Shown here piece after piece: positions 1 through 9,503 of a DNA stretch of 64,000 nucleotides. Within the stretch, counting starts at the first letter, position 1, and the number at the start of each line of letters is the position of its first letter. Source of the stretch: Ktedonobacter racemifer DSM 44963 (GTDB lineage: Bacteria > Chloroflexota > Ktedonobacteria > Ktedonobacterales > Ktedonobacteraceae). The notes beneath the pieces were generated by a model that searched no databases, was not told the origin of the DNA, and saw only the letters and a program-made list of their open reading frames with translations. The translations under genes and the position numbers were made by a program. The stretch lies in NCBI RefSeq assembly GCF_000178855.1, contig NZ_ADVG01000001.1, positions 2,827,481 to 2,891,480 of the forward strand, given 5' to 3'.

Positions 1-1206
1 ATCATCGATATTGGACCGGGCGCGGGTGAGCATGGTGGCTATGTTGTGGCCGAGGGAACCTATGATGAGATCGTGGCCAATCCCAACTCGCTCACTGGTG
101 ACTACCTCTCGCGCCGCCGTCGCGTCGAGATTCCCGCCGAGCGCCGTCCCGGCAACGGTAATAAGCTTACCATCAGGGGCGCAAACGAGAACAATCTGAA
201 GAATGTCGACGTCGACATCCCCCTTGGGAAGTTCGTCGTTATCACTGGCGTCTCAGGCTCAGGCAAGAGTACGCTGATCACGGATATTCTCTATCGCAAA
301 CTGGCTCATACCTTCCACCGCGCCCATGAGCGTCCTGGACAGCATGAGACCATTGAAGGGCTTGAACACCTGGACAAGGTCATTGATATTGATCAGTCGC
401 CGATCGGGCGCACACCACGCTCCAACCCAGCCACCTATACGAACGCCTTTACCGGCATTCGCGAACTCTTTGCCCAGGTGCCCGAGTCACGCATGCGTGG
501 CTATATGCCTGGCCGCTTCTCCTTTAACGTCAAGGGTGGGCGCTGTGAGGCCTGTAAGGGTGAGGGCATTGTACGCATCGAGATGAACTTCCTGCCCGAC
601 GTCTATGTTCCCTGCGAGGTCTGTAACGGCAGGCGCTATAACCGTGAGGCCCTGGAGATCCACTACAAGGGCAAGACTATCGCCGATGTGCTGGATATGA
701 CCATTGAGGAGGCCGCTGGCTTCTTCGTGAACGTTCCCTCTATCCATATCAAGATGCAGACGCTAAAGGATGTAGGCCTGGGCTATATGCGCCTGGGGCA
801 GCCCGCGACCACGCTTTCAGGTGGTGAGGCTCAACGCATCAAGCTGGCGACCGAGCTGTCACGCCGCGCCACGGGACGCACACTCTACATCCTGGACGAG
901 CCCACCACCGGCCTGCACTTCGCCGACGTAGATCGCCTGCTCAGCGTCCTACAGCGCCTGGTAGATACTGGGAACACGATTGTCGTCATTGAGCATAACC
1001 TGGACGTTATCAAATGCGCCGACTGGATCATTGATCTGGGACCCGAAGGAGGCGACGGGGGTGGTCGCATCATAGCCGAGGGCACGCCCGAGGTAGTGGC
1101 ACAGGCGCCACAGTCCTATACCGGGCACTTCCTTAAGCGCATGCTGGAGGAAGAAACCGAGATGATTCGCCAGCTCAACGAGGCCTCCAACGAAGTCATG
1201 GCGTAG
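1..1206 (+). CDS. uvrA: UvrABC system protein A, C-terminal part (5' end outside window)
   Basis: This is the damage-recognition ATPase of nucleotide excision repair, which loads UvrB on DNA. The frame is open from base 1, so about 401 C-terminal residues of a roughly 950-residue protein are present. It starts in the end of the first ABC unit ([13 protein letters not shown]). The second Walker A is GVSGSGKST. The zinc module has CEAC and CEVC pairs around residues 180-205. The UvrA-type ABC signature is [12 protein letters not shown], followed by Walker B with [12 protein letters not shown] and the switch histidine in [10 protein letters not shown]. All motifs expected in this half are intact. 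The gene ends at TAG and is followed at once by a strong palindromic terminator; the next gene converges on it. Identification is very secure. Confidence 0.97.
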   Translation: MIDIGPGAGEHGGYVVAEGTYDEIVANPNSLTGDYLSRRRRVEIPAERRPGNGNKLTIRGANENNLKNVDVDIPLGKFVVITGVSGSGKSTLITDILYRKLAHTFHRAHERPGQHETIEGLEHLDKVIDIDQSPIGRTPRSNPATYTNAFTGIRELFAQVPESRMRGYMPGRFSFNVKGGRCEACKGEGIVRIEMNFLPDVYVPCEVCNGRRYNREALEIHYKGKTIADVLDMTIEEAAGFFVNVPSIHIKMQTLKDVGLGYMRLGQPATTLSGGEAQRIKLATELSRRATGRTLYILDEPTTGLHFADVDRLLSVLQRLVDTGNTIVVIEHNLDVIKCADWIIDLGPEGGDGGGRIIAEGTPEVVAQAPQSYTGHFLKRMLEEETEMIRQLNEASNEVMA

Positions 1207-1216
1207 AAGAAAGCAG

Positions 1217-1262
1217 AAAGAGAAGGCCCCGGTGCTTGTACAAGCACCGGGGCCTTCTCTTT
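1217..1262. terminator. Perfect 46-nt palindromic terminator between convergent genes
   Basis: Two 23-nt arms match perfectly with no spacer (centre CTTGTACAAG), GC-rich in the middle, followed on the + strand by CTCTTTGTCTT. It lies 10 nt after the uvrA stop and 30 nt before the stop of the minus-strand glycosyltransferase gene, so it can serve both directions. Confidence 0.85.
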
Positions 1263-1292
1263 GTCTTAGTCGGACAACCACACGGCCTTAGC

Positions 1293-2552
1293 CTAGCTCT
1301 CCGTCTGCAAGCGGGCGTGATGTCGCTCGTCTCCAGTTGGATTTGACTCCTGCTCGTCAGAGAGTGGGGGACGGGGCGAGTTGAGCAAGGCCTCACGCTG
1401 CTTCTGGAGATTGTCCAGCCAGAAGGTCAGGAAGAGCATCGTCGCGCCAACGAGCAGCAGGCCGACAATCTTAACCCCCTTTGGCAGGCTCAAGGCCAGG
1501 ATGCCAAAGGCCGTTGTCAGGCCATAAAAGATATAACAGATCTGTTTGGCGTTCAAGCCTGTAGCCATCAAGCGATAGTGGAGGTGAGAGGTCGTATCAG
1601 GCTGGGCAAACGACTGGCCGCGACGCAGGCGGCTAACGATGATCACAGCGACATCCAGGATGGGCACACCCAGGACCATGAGCGCCAGGGCCAGCTTGGC
1701 TCCGCCCATGATGGAGAGCGCCGCCAGCATAAACCCAAGAAACTGCGCTCCGCTATCGCCCATAAAGATCTTGGCTGGGCTCCAGTTGTGAGGCAAGAAG
1801 CCAAGCACCGCGCCTGTGAAGATTCCCGCCAGCAGGCCGATGGTGTACTGACCAAGGTAAATACTAATGATGGTAATGAAGAAGCCAGTAATTCCCACTA
1901 CGCCTGTGGCCAGCCCATCCAGGCCATCCACAAAGTTGACGGTATTGGTCATGCCCGTAAACCAGAACCAGGTAACGATGACTGCCGGGATCGCCAGCCA
2001 GGTGATCTCTGGTTTATGGATCAAGATAGAGATGATTGGCTGCTGATACCAGGGGAGACCCGGATGCTCGACCGCGACTCCAAAGGGATTGCTAAAGCCA
2101 AAGAGAATGATGCCATAAAAATGCCAGTTCCACGGACCAAGGATAATCACAACCGCGAGCGACTGGACAATAAATTTATGGAGGGCACGCATCCCACGCA
2201 CATCGTCATATGCATGGACCGCTACCAGTAAGAGGGAGGCCGCCATCAATAAGATAAAACGAATCATCTCATCCGGCTTCACCTCGTGGTTGGTTGCGTA
2301 AAAGATGAGTGAGGCGACCACGAAGGCCAGGAAGATAGCTACCCCGCCCAGGCGTGGCACTGGCTTCTTATGAATACGGTCGCGATCCTTCGTAGGGCGA
2401 TCCAGCAAATCGAACCGGGTGCAAAACTTGATGACCCCAAAGGTAAAGAGGTACGAAAGCAGAAACGCGACAGCGCCGCCTCCTAGAATTAAGAGCAGGT
2501 CTGGTAAACTAAACGATGACACTTGAGCCTCAACGATTCTCAACAGAGCCAT
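1293..2552 (-). CDS. Undecaprenyl-phosphate N-acetylglucosaminyl 1-phosphate transferase family (WecA/TagO/MraY-like)
   Basis: This is a polytopic membrane enzyme of the polyprenyl-phosphate hexose-1-phosphate transferase family. Such enzymes transfer a sugar-1-phosphate from a UDP-sugar to undecaprenyl phosphate, starting cell-surface polymer synthesis. Visible family motifs are the early PTKDRDRIHKKPVPRLGG segment, the acidic DDVRG in the second cytoplasmic loop, NFVDGLDGLA, FMGDSGAQFLGF and the histidine motif HLHYRL. About ten hydrophobic segments span the protein. The C-terminal tail is hydrophilic. The chosen ATG has GGGGAG seven bases upstream; the frame could start nine codons earlier at a GTG with no better ribosome site. 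HLHYRL and the downstream loop resemble WecA/TagO more than MraY. The exact UDP-sugar is not determined by the sequence. Confidence 0.88.
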   Translation of the reverse strand: MALLRIVEAQVSSFSLPDLLLILGGGAVAFLLSYLFTFGVIKFCTRFDLLDRPTKDRDRIHKKPVPRLGGVAIFLAFVVASLIFYATNHEVKPDEMIRFILLMAASLLLVAVHAYDDVRGMRALHKFIVQSLAVVIILGPWNWHFYGIILFGFSNPFGVAVEHPGLPWYQQPIISILIHKPEITWLAIPAVIVTWFWFTGMTNTVNFVDGLDGLATGVVGITGFFITIISIYLGQYTIGLLAGIFTGAVLGFLPHNWSPAKIFMGDSGAQFLGFMLAALSIMGGAKLALALMVLGVPILDVAVIIVSRLRRGQSFAQPDTTSHLHYRLMATGLNAKQICYIFYGLTTAFGILALSLPKGVKIVGLLLVGATMLFLTFWLDNLQKQREALLNSPRPPLSDEQESNPTGDERHHARLQTES

Positions 2553-2703
2553 GTGGACTCTCCCCGCTAAACGCGTCACAGCAAAGGTACATTGCTACTA
2601 CGCACTCTTTTTTCTATAAAAACACGCAAACACATCACTTTTGACGGTCTCATATGTGAAGCGGGGTATAACCCAGGATCATGCCTCTAGTAACGGCGAT
2701 CAG

Positions 2704-3618
2704 TTATGAGACCTGGTTGCTGCCGGGTAGTCGCACCACCAGGTGGCGGTCCAATCCAGCGTAGTCACTGATACACGCCACATCGGCCTTGGGCCATAAA
2801 CTCTTTACCAGGCGTGTCAGTGGCTCTTGATGCAGGTAACCCATTTCCAACACACACCATCCCCCAGGCCTCAGCATACCATATTGACGGGCTTCACGAC
2901 ACAGGCGCGTCAATAAGCCTAGCCCATCTGGACCACTAAAAAGGGCCAGGTGTGGCTCATAATTCCATACGTCGGGAGCCATCTGTGGTAATTCGTCTGT
3001 GCCGACATACGGTAGGTTGGCAAGCAGCATATCTACGGGCTGGGGCAAGGCCTGCAAGAGATAGCTCTGCAACAGAATCACACGCTCCTCAACGCCATAG
3101 CGCTGGCAATTGGTACGCGCAACCTCTAAGGCCTCCGCCGAGACATCGCAGGCATAGATTACAGGCAGGCGTGGCTCCTCTAGCGCCAGGGTAATCGGTA
3201 TAACCCCGCTCCCAGTGCCAACGTCGGCCACAACTGGCATCTCTCCCGCATCCAGGCGGCGTCGCGCCTCCTTGAGCGCGGCTTCCACCAGTAGTTCCGT
3301 CTCGGGACGGGGAATAAGCACGCGCGCATCCACCTGGAAGTCGCGTCCGTAAAATTCCTTTTCGCCAACAAGGTACGCGACAGGCTCGTTGCGGGCGCGC
3401 CGCTCAATGAGTTCGCGAAAGCGCTTCTCCTGTTCTACGCTCAGCTCTCGCTCGGGATAGGCGTACAACGTCGCCCGTGGCACCTGTAGTATATGTCCCA
3501 ACAAGACCTGGGCGTCCAGGCGCGGATTCTGCTCCCCTCCGCGCCCATCGCGCACCTGCAAACGCTGTATCCCCTCTTGTAGCGCCTGTTGAATGCTTGT
3601 CATACCAAACTCTCTCAT
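2704..3618 (-). CDS. prmC: Peptide chain release factor N5-glutamine methyltransferase
   Basis: PrmC/HemK methylates the glutamine of the GGQ motif in release factors RF1 and RF2 using S-adenosylmethionine. The N-terminal helical domain carries the RxxxEPVAYLVGEKEFYG motif near residues 75-90. The SAM-binding DVGTGSGVIPITLA follows, and the substrate motif appears as NLPYV where most members have NPPY. The length of 304 residues is close to the family norm. An alternative start five codons later (MTSIQQALQEG) is equally plausible, because both upstream regions have only weak purine tracts. The gene starts 11 nt after the stop of the DUF2203 gene, so the two are probably co-transcribed. Confidence 0.93.
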   Translation of the reverse strand: MREFGMTSIQQALQEGIQRLQVRDGRGGEQNPRLDAQVLLGHILQVPRATLYAYPERELSVEQEKRFRELIERRARNEPVAYLVGEKEFYGRDFQVDARVLIPRPETELLVEAALKEARRRLDAGEMPVVADVGTGSGVIPITLALEEPRLPVIYACDVSAEALEVARTNCQRYGVEERVILLQSYLLQALPQPVDMLLANLPYVGTDELPQMAPDVWNYEPHLALFSGPDGLGLLTRLCREARQYGMLRPGGWCVLEMGYLHQEPLTRLVKSLWPKADVACISDYAGLDRHLVVRLPGSNQVS

Positions 3619-3629
3619 ACTTCTTCTTA

Positions 3630-4031
3630 CTACTCATCCTCAAATGGTTGACGGCCCGCGAAGCCAGCCTCCAGGGTATGCCAGTAGTCGATATGCTCTT
3701 CGCCCAGGTGCCAGCAGAGGTAGACCTCTTCGCCGTTACGTAAGCTCAAAAAATCAATCAGACCAATTTCCGGGTCCTTCAGCTCACAGCCCAATGTCTG
3801 CAACTCTTCCATTGCCTGTTGCAGCGCCTGAACATGCTCCAGCAGGCTCTCCTGAACATGCAGTATCTTGCCTTGCAGGTGGTGCCCATTGCCCATAGAC
3901 TTCACCTGCATCTCCTCGAGGTCCTTCTCTAGCCCTTGCGCCTGGCGATAGTGAACCTGGATTTTGCCTAGCTCCACACTGATCGCAGGCAGCAAAGCCT
4001 CCGCTTCGGCGCGCGTAAAGTAGTGCGGCAT
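3630..4031 (-). CDS. DUF2203 family protein
   Basis: This small soluble protein of about 133 residues belongs to the DUF2203 family, whose function is unknown to me. Recognisable family features are the start MPHYFTRAEAEALLP, a long helical middle likely to form a coiled coil, and the conserved end with GLIDF, VYLCWHLGEEHIDYWH and GFAGRQPF. The ATG used here is preceded by GAGGAGGGAG, a strong ribosome site; twelve codons upstream the frame is open but has no comparable site. It lies just ahead of prmC on the same strand with an 11-nt gap, suggesting one transcript. Confidence 0.8.
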   Translation of the reverse strand: MPHYFTRAEAEALLPAISVELGKIQVHYRQAQGLEKDLEEMQVKSMGNGHHLQGKILHVQESLLEHVQALQQAMEELQTLGCELKDPEIGLIDFLSLRNGEEVYLCWHLGEEHIDYWHTLEAGFAGRQPFEDE

Positions 4032-4192
4032 ATGCTCCCTCCTCTTCTCTGTTGCTGGCTTCAACAAAACATCCTGCTTGTTGTCATATCACAGAGAGAA
4101 AACTGACCTGCTTAGCATTTTATCATTCTCCCTGTTTCTAGTGTCAGTGCCCCACAAAAGTCAACTGCTCTATTGCGCCAGGACCCTTCACA

Positions 4193-4221
4193 TTGACCAG
4201 CCAGAAGGATTTCGCTATACT
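4193..4221 (+). promoter_or_regulatory. Sigma-70-type promoter in the 4032-4512 intergenic region
   Basis: TTGACC and TATACT are separated by 17 nt, facing the MFS gene at 4513. The resulting leader would be about 285 nt. In the remainder of the roughly 480-base gap between the divergent DUF2203 and MFS genes I see no convincing gene, only short unsupported frames. Confidence 0.5.
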
Positions 4222-4512
4222 CATCTCTATAAACAAATGTAAGAAGAACGTCTCGTTTTCTAGCAGTCAGTCGGAGGATACCGCACAGTGCAGCCCCATT
4301 ATTGAGCCTTCTGAGCCGGTTGGAGTACGGGCCGGCATCCAACTCAAACAAGCATTCATTGCCTCAATCTCACAAGAGAAGCACAGGGCTGCCAGCATGC
4401 TCCGCCTGGCCGTAGTCGTGCTCCTCCCTTTGTTGTGTGCCTCATAAACCAGTCATCTTCACAAAGCTTTTTACTCTTTTCCCTGGATACACAATGAAGG
4501 ATTTTGCTTTAT

Positions 4513-5766
4513 ATGGATCAGATCGATACCTTGCCAGCCAGGCCACCTCAACCCACGGCTAGCTTATGGCGCAATCGCGCCTTCTTGCTCCTCTGGAGCG
4601 GGCAGATTGTTTCCGAGACGGGAAGCCAGGTCTCACTTTTCGCACTCCCATTGCTTGTACTCGCCTTTACCAACTCACCTGCTCAGGCTGGCTTTCTCAG
4701 CGCCATTCAGTTGCTACCCTACCTGCTCTTTAGCCTGCCCGCGGGCGCACTGGTGGATCGCTGGAACCGTAAGCTGGTCATGCTGGCCTGCGATACGCTG
4801 CGCTGGCTCCTCCTGGCCTCTGTGCCTGTGGCCTTCTATCTCGGTCACCTGACGCTACCACAGCTCTATGTCGTGGCCTTCCTCGAAGGGACGGCCAACG
4901 TGCTCTTTGGTATCGCTCAGCTCTCGGCCCTGCCACGTGTAGTCGCGCCCAAGGATGTCCCCTCAGCCTATATGCTGAGCGAAATCACCCAGAGTACCGC
5001 CACACTGGTTGGCCCCAGTCTTGGAGGTCTGCTGATTCAGTTCGCAGGCGCTACACTGCCAGGTACGATGCTGGCATATATGGCTGATAGCTTCTCTTAC
5101 CTTGTCTCAGTACTCTCGCTGGGCGGTATTCGTGTGCCTTTTCAGCAGCAACGCGTCGCGCCGCTGCGACAATCACTCCTGCATGAGGTACTTGTGGGAT
5201 TGCGCTTTCTCTGGCGCCAGCCCCTGCTCCGCTTGATGGCTCTGCTCACGACGCTAATCAATTTTATGCAGGCCGGGATTACCCTGGCGGTGATTCTCCT
5301 GGCACGCGATACCCTTCACCTGGACACACTTACCCTGGGTATCGTCATCAGCGCCAACGGGATTGGGGGCCTCCTGGGAGGTGCCATCGCGCCCTGGCTA
5401 CAAAGGCACCTGGGTATGAGACAAATCATGCTCGGCTCCCTGCTTGGCTGGACACTAGCAAGCACACTGCTAGTATTGAGTTCTGGCTCCTGGATGCTCA
5501 TCCTTGCGATGGGACTAATCGGCCTGCTCTGGCCTTGCTATGCCGTGGTAGTCGTCTCCTACAGACTCTCGCTTGCCCCCGATGAACTGCTGGGGCGGGT
5601 AAATAGTTCGTTTCGCCTGCTCACTTTTGGCATTGAACCCGTGGGCAAGGCGCTCTGGGGCCTCCTGCTCCTCCCTCTGGGCGCCCGTCAGGAGTTAGTC
5701 TGGATCGCGCTCGGCCTGGGTCTGATCACGCTCCTTGCCGCCTTTACACCTCTGCGCCGAGCCTGA
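4513..5766 (+). CDS. MFS transporter, EntS/MFS_3-like exporter
   Basis: This is a major facilitator superfamily membrane transporter of about 417 residues with twelve predicted hydrophobic segments. The N-terminal SLWRNRAFLLLWSGQIVS pattern and loop 2-3 motif GALVDRWNRK are typical of the MFS_3 group that includes the enterobactin exporter EntS and macrolide efflux proteins. Substrate cannot be told from sequence. ATG 4513 lies about 12 nt after GAAGGA; a TTG three codons upstream is also possible. The gene is single, with a promoter candidate far upstream and a 31-bp hairpin directly after the stop. It converges on a second MFS gene. Confidence 0.85.
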   Translation: MDQIDTLPARPPQPTASLWRNRAFLLLWSGQIVSETGSQVSLFALPLLVLAFTNSPAQAGFLSAIQLLPYLLFSLPAGALVDRWNRKLVMLACDTLRWLLLASVPVAFYLGHLTLPQLYVVAFLEGTANVLFGIAQLSALPRVVAPKDVPSAYMLSEITQSTATLVGPSLGGLLIQFAGATLPGTMLAYMADSFSYLVSVLSLGGIRVPFQQQRVAPLRQSLLHEVLVGLRFLWRQPLLRLMALLTTLINFMQAGITLAVILLARDTLHLDTLTLGIVISANGIGGLLGGAIAPWLQRHLGMRQIMLGSLLGWTLASTLLVLSSGSWMLILAMGLIGLLWPCYAVVVVSYRLSLAPDELLGRVNSSFRLLTFGIEPVGKALWGLLLLPLGARQELVWIALGLGLITLLAAFTPLRRA

Positions 5767-5775
5767 CACATTATC

Positions 5776-5846
5776 TTTGTATTAGAGGTGTGGTTGGAGG
5801 TTAGCAACCTGCGGCTGCTAACCTCCAACCACACCTCTAATACAAA
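5776..5846. terminator. Long inverted repeat, 31-bp perfect stem, CCTGCGG apex
   Basis: Arms 5776-5806 and 5816-5846 are perfectly complementary, with a 9-nt loop containing CCTGCGG. It sits between two convergent MFS genes, and its right arm includes the last codons and stop (5837-5839) of the minus-strand gene. A poly-U tract is absent. Probable bidirectional 3'-end element. Confidence 0.75.
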
Positions 5847-7252
5847 CCCTTCTTGGGTGGTTGCAAGAGATCATCGCGATGATAACGCATATAGAGCACA
5901 CTTAAGAATGAGCACACACCCATTAGAAGCGAGAATTGCATCAGGCCATAGAAACCATGCCAGTCGACAAAGAGTCCGCCTAGCGAGGTCCCAATAAGCT
6001 GTCCTATGGCCAGCACCACGGAGTAGAGGCCCATGACCGCTCCCCGCTTACCACGCATCGACTCAGCGATGGCGCTCATCTGCATCAATGCCACAGGAGT
6101 AAAACCGCTAAGTAAGAGCACACCCAGGGCGACAATACCTAGCAGGATCAGGACTACCGTAGACTGGTCTGGTACGACATCGCCCATTGTCTCACCCAAC
6201 CCGTTTATCACCGTTAGTGCGCTTATCGCTATCCCCAGACCCACCAGGCCAATCAGCATCACGGTTGAACGGCGGAAACGCGCGACAAACAACATCCATA
6301 CGCCCATCCCACAGAGGAAGAGCAGGGCAAAACCTCCCACCCAGAGCGATGACCCCATCTTGCTAAAGCCGCCATAGAGGAGTTGTCCAGGATGGCGCAG
6401 AGCCGCCGAGTGTTTAGGATAAGCCAGCATGATGGTGATGAGTACCGCCCACGCTCCCACCAGGGCGTTGACCGAGAACCAGGCAGGCAGGAAGGTCGAG
6501 ATTCGGCGATAGCGCAGGACCTTAAAACCCTCCAGGAGTGAGCGCCGGGATGTGGTACGTTCCTGAATTTCCACGCTCTCGCGCACACCCAGGAAAATGA
6601 TGAGTAGCGTGAGCATATATAATGCCGCGACAACCAGGAAGCCCCAGGTATCAAGCGTACTACTGACCTTTCCCGCAAAGGGGATGGCCAGGCCAATGGC
6701 CCCCACCGTCACCACCTCAAAGGCCGTCACCGCACGCATACGCAGGCGCTCTGAGCCAATCGTGATATCCGTCAGATAGCCCAGGGTCGCAGGTACATTC
6801 ATACCAGTTGTCGCGCCCTCCAGCAGGCGTCCAAACAGGATGATCACCAGCAACAATACAAGGTGTGCATTCAAGACATGAACATTTGGATGCGGGTAGA
6901 GGCGCGAGGCCAGCAAGAAGCAGAGCGTGGCCATGGTTGCCATTATAGGGGAGAATAAGAGAAATGGGCGTCTACCTACATGATCGGAGAGGCTTCCAAC
7001 AACAGGCGATAGCAAGAGTTCGGTAATATAGAATGCTTCAAGCACTAGCGCCACTAACGTCGCCGAAGCGAAGCGCTCGCCCAGGTAAAACCCTAAGATG
7101 ACAAAGCTTGTACGGCCCGCAATACGAATCAGCAGGGTTGAGATAATGGCCGCGATAAGCGAAAAACGTTGCACCGGAAATCGTGACTGTTCCACCGCCC
7201 CTGGGGGACCAGAGGCATGCTCTTTATTATCTTTGCTCACATCTGAAATCAT
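5837..7252 (-). CDS. MFS transporter, multidrug/tetracycline-efflux-like
   Basis: This 471-residue membrane protein has twelve hydrophobic segments and the classical loop 2-3 motif GSLSDHVGRRP of drug:H+ antiporters. A 25-residue hydrophilic N-terminus precedes the first segment. A long soluble linker with charged residues (around RESVEIQERTTSRRS) divides the two six-helix halves. The N-half region GRLLEGATTGMNVPATLGYL fits the antiporter motif C region. Substrate is unknown. The start ATG follows GAGAGCGG. The last codons are part of the long inverted repeat it shares with the convergent MFS gene, so coding sequence and 3' hairpin overlap. Confidence 0.83.
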   Translation of the reverse strand: MISDVSKDNKEHASGPPGAVEQSRFPVQRFSLIAAIISTLLIRIAGRTSFVILGFYLGERFASATLVALVLEAFYITELLLSPVVGSLSDHVGRRPFLLFSPIMATMATLCFLLASRLYPHPNVHVLNAHLVLLLVIILFGRLLEGATTGMNVPATLGYLTDITIGSERLRMRAVTAFEVVTVGAIGLAIPFAGKVSSTLDTWGFLVVAALYMLTLLIIFLGVRESVEIQERTTSRRSLLEGFKVLRYRRISTFLPAWFSVNALVGAWAVLITIMLAYPKHSAALRHPGQLLYGGFSKMGSSLWVGGFALLFLCGMGVWMLFVARFRRSTVMLIGLVGLGIAISALTVINGLGETMGDVVPDQSTVVLILLGIVALGVLLLSGFTPVALMQMSAIAESMRGKRGAVMGLYSVVLAIGQLIGTSLGGLFVDWHGFYGLMQFSLLMGVCSFLSVLYMRYHRDDLLQPPKKGLY

Positions 7253-7531
7253 TTTCTACCGCTCTCTTTTGTCACAGAACCCACAATGGGGTAAACGTTT
7301 TCATGCAGCCTTTTTAGCCGGGATGCCACTTTGTAGCTATACCTGTACAGTTCGCGCTCCTCACCCCATCCTCCACTCTTCTCATAATATACGCAGATTC
7401 ATATTCTCTTTGCTGCAATCCACATAATACATGTACTTGTCAGGGGCAAAAAAAGTTGTACGCGAAGGAAGCTATCCCACTAACGCCTTAGACATCCCAG
7501 GTAGCTGTTAAGTTCATCGTAACGCGGTATG

Positions 7532-7767
7532 CTAACTCAGCGACCAGACCTTGACCGTCTTGTCCCAGGAGCCAGAGGCAAGATATTTGCCATCGGGCGA
7601 CCAGGAAGGCGCATTGATATTACCTTTGTGTCCCTTGTATGCCAGGGTACTACCACCCGTGGCGGCATCCCAGTATGCTCGCCCAGGTAGACCTCGGCAA
7701 ACCCGCCCTGTCCCAACAGGCTTACCAGGCGATAATTTCCAAACTGCTGACCTGTACGCTCGGCCAT
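7532..7767 (-). pseudogene. Collapsed Ser/Thr kinase-WD40 gene (head and tail only)
   Basis: The first 30 codons from the ATG at 7767 read as the start of a Hanks-type protein kinase: GQQFGNYRLVSLLGQGGFAE, including the glycine loop, then VYLGEH. In another frame the segment ending at the stop at 7532 reads as a final WD40 blade, with GHKGNINAPSWSPDGKYLA and then SGSWDKTVKVWS. The two parts meet near codon 30 (around 7680), where the frame changes. The simplest reading is deletion of nearly the whole interior of a kinase-WD40 fusion, of a type common in Chloroflexota and Actinobacteria, leaving both termini. No active product is expected. About 160 bases between this and the next gene hold nothing I recognise. 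Confidence 0.8.
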
Positions 7768-7952
7768 GCGTCAACCCCTTACTCTTGAAGAGCACAAGGT
7801 ATTTCTTAAGGAACTACACTTCTTCTACAGAAAACAACTTCTGACACTAATATTTTCCTCATGCTACCAATCCGCAACCAATCGTCAAGTACCTGAACAA
7901 TAACATCTAGACTGTTCAATTCACCTTTGGTGTCTATTTGTTAGCCTGGAAA

Positions 7953-9155
7953 TCAGGCAAGCTTCCATACTTTCGCGTCGCGAAAGAGCACCTGCGTCTC
8001 GTTCTTCTGGGTATACACTGCTACGCCTATCTGGCCCTGCGTCAGGGTAGCATCCTCGACCGATGCCAGAAGCTGATGATTGGCAAAGAGACGAAGCGTG
8101 GAACCAGCAGCCGCAACGGCAATTTGATTATCGCCACCTGGCTTAAACTGGCTGCTGCTACCAGTATAAAGAGAGCGTGGAGGGACATTGCGCCCGGTGT
8201 AGACAAGCAGGGTATAACTGCCATTGCTATTAAAGATAAAGGCGTAGTATTTGTAGCCGGCATCATCGCCACGGAAGGTTAAGCCAGCGATCTCACCCTT
8301 CGTTATCCGCATAGTGAGTTGATAGGTAAAGTTGGTAAACGCGGTCTTGAGCGCCGGGCAGGTATAATAGGTATTTGCCTCTGGCTCGCGTGCCTGGTAG
8401 GCGCCAGCGGCAAATGTACAGTAGCGGTCCTCCTGCCAGCCATGTTTCTGGCTATTATCCTTAAGGGTATCAGTCAGCACCAGGTCTTTACTAAAGGGAT
8501 AGGCTGACGCCAGGGCAGTGGCCTGGGCATTGACTGTGGGCGTCACTACCTGGTCCTTTGGCGTATTTATCTGGTGGGCAATGTGCATATAACTATACAC
8601 GTAGTAGCTCAAGCCACCAAGCAGTAGCACACCTAGCAACAGCCCCAGCAGCAGCGGTTTCTTCTTTTTCTGACCCCAGGGCGAGGGAGGAACAGCAGAA
8701 CTGGTCAGGGGCGTTAGAGGAGGTGGACTGATTGAGGGCTGGCGGGCCTCGCTCTGGCTATAAGCAATATTCTGGGGCACATAGAGAGGTTCGGGAGTTG
8801 GATTAAATCCAGGAACAGGTGGAAACGATGGTGCTGGTGAAGAAGCGGCCTGCGAGGATGCATTCTCTGGTGAGAAGTCCCATGAACCATAATTGCCAGG
8901 CAATGGTGAATCAAGGCTGGTTCCATATCCAGACTCTACCTGACCACGCCACGCCATTCCCTGTGGGGGCATACCGGGTGCTCCTGATGGCTCATAGAAA
9001 CCTGGAATAGTTTCCTCGCGCGGAATCTGCGCACCCTGCTTCTGGAAAGGCTGTTGCCCTATCTCCGATGGACGCAAGCGCGCGCCAAAGCGCTTTATAC
9101 GCGCGTGACCATTTGTGGTTGAATTGGGGCCTGGTGAATTCGGCTCGTAACCCAT
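7953..9155 (-). CDS. Single-TM protein with Pro/Ser-rich cytoplasmic region and extracellular LamG/glucanase-like domain
   Basis: The 400-residue product has three parts. Residues 1-165 are low-complexity, rich in Pro, Ser, Gly and Gln. A KKKK stop-transfer cluster and one membrane helix (LLLGLLLGVLLLGG) follow at about 167-190. The 200-residue C-terminal part would be outside the cell and resembles concanavalin A-like/DUF1080 folds (DRYCTFAAGAYQ, LTFRGDDAGYKYYAFIFNS, QIGVAVYTQKNETQVLFRD). This suggests a carbohydrate- or surface-binding membrane protein, but no catalytic residues are evident. The ATG follows GGAGTAGGT. Gene order gives no clue; the upstream gap of about 270 nt to the next hairpin holds no gene. 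Confidence 0.6.
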   Translation of the reverse strand: MGYEPNSPGPNSTTNGHARIKRFGARLRPSEIGQQPFQKQGAQIPREETIPGFYEPSGAPGMPPQGMAWRGQVESGYGTSLDSPLPGNYGSWDFSPENASSQAASSPAPSFPPVPGFNPTPEPLYVPQNIAYSQSEARQPSISPPPLTPLTSSAVPPSPWGQKKKKPLLLGLLLGVLLLGGLSYYVYSYMHIAHQINTPKDQVVTPTVNAQATALASAYPFSKDLVLTDTLKDNSQKHGWQEDRYCTFAAGAYQAREPEANTYYTCPALKTAFTNFTYQLTMRITKGEIAGLTFRGDDAGYKYYAFIFNSNGSYTLLVYTGRNVPPRSLYTGSSSQFKPGGDNQIAVAAAGSTLRLFANHQLLASVEDATLTQGQIGVAVYTQKNETQVLFRDAKVWKLA

Positions 9156-9431
9156 ACCTACTCCATCTCTCTACTAATTACCTGAATGCCCCCATCAAAT
9201 CGGCTGACGAGCGGCGCATCGCGGAGGAATATACTTGCTGACAGGCATTTTGCTATACGTCACGCGTAGTATAGCACAACGCCCGGGAAAGTCTGTAGCA
9301 AGAGGGACGTTCTTCCCATCACCCTGCGCCGCACGGCTCTAAATGAGCATCTGCGTCCACTTTACCTGTTCCCATTTCTCGCTAACCGGGATAAAGCAGG
9401 CTTCGCGCCTGGGGCGCTCGCCTTGATTATG

Positions 9432-9482
9432 AGATGTAGTGCATTGTGGGGAGCCGCAGGCTCCTCACAATGCACTACATCT
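9432..9482. terminator. Long inverted repeat downstream of aacS
   Basis: A 24-bp stem with one G-T pair and loop GCA; apex sequence CCGCAGG. It lies 21 nt beyond the aacS stop. On its far side (9404-9422) is a copy of the motif TTCGCGCC..GGCGCTC that also flanks several other long hairpins in the window. Confidence 0.7.
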
Positions 9483-9503
9483 GAGGACCATTTGAAGTTA
9501 TGC

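Noticed and set aside
1578..2231. 217-codon open frame on the + strand
   Set aside because: Antisense to the WecA/TagO-like gene, whose motifs are complete; composition is highly charged and low in hydrophobics, as expected of a shadow frame.
4112..4447. Short frames on both strands between DUF2203 and MFS genes
   Set aside because: No ribosome sites, no family resemblance, and a promoter candidate lies within.
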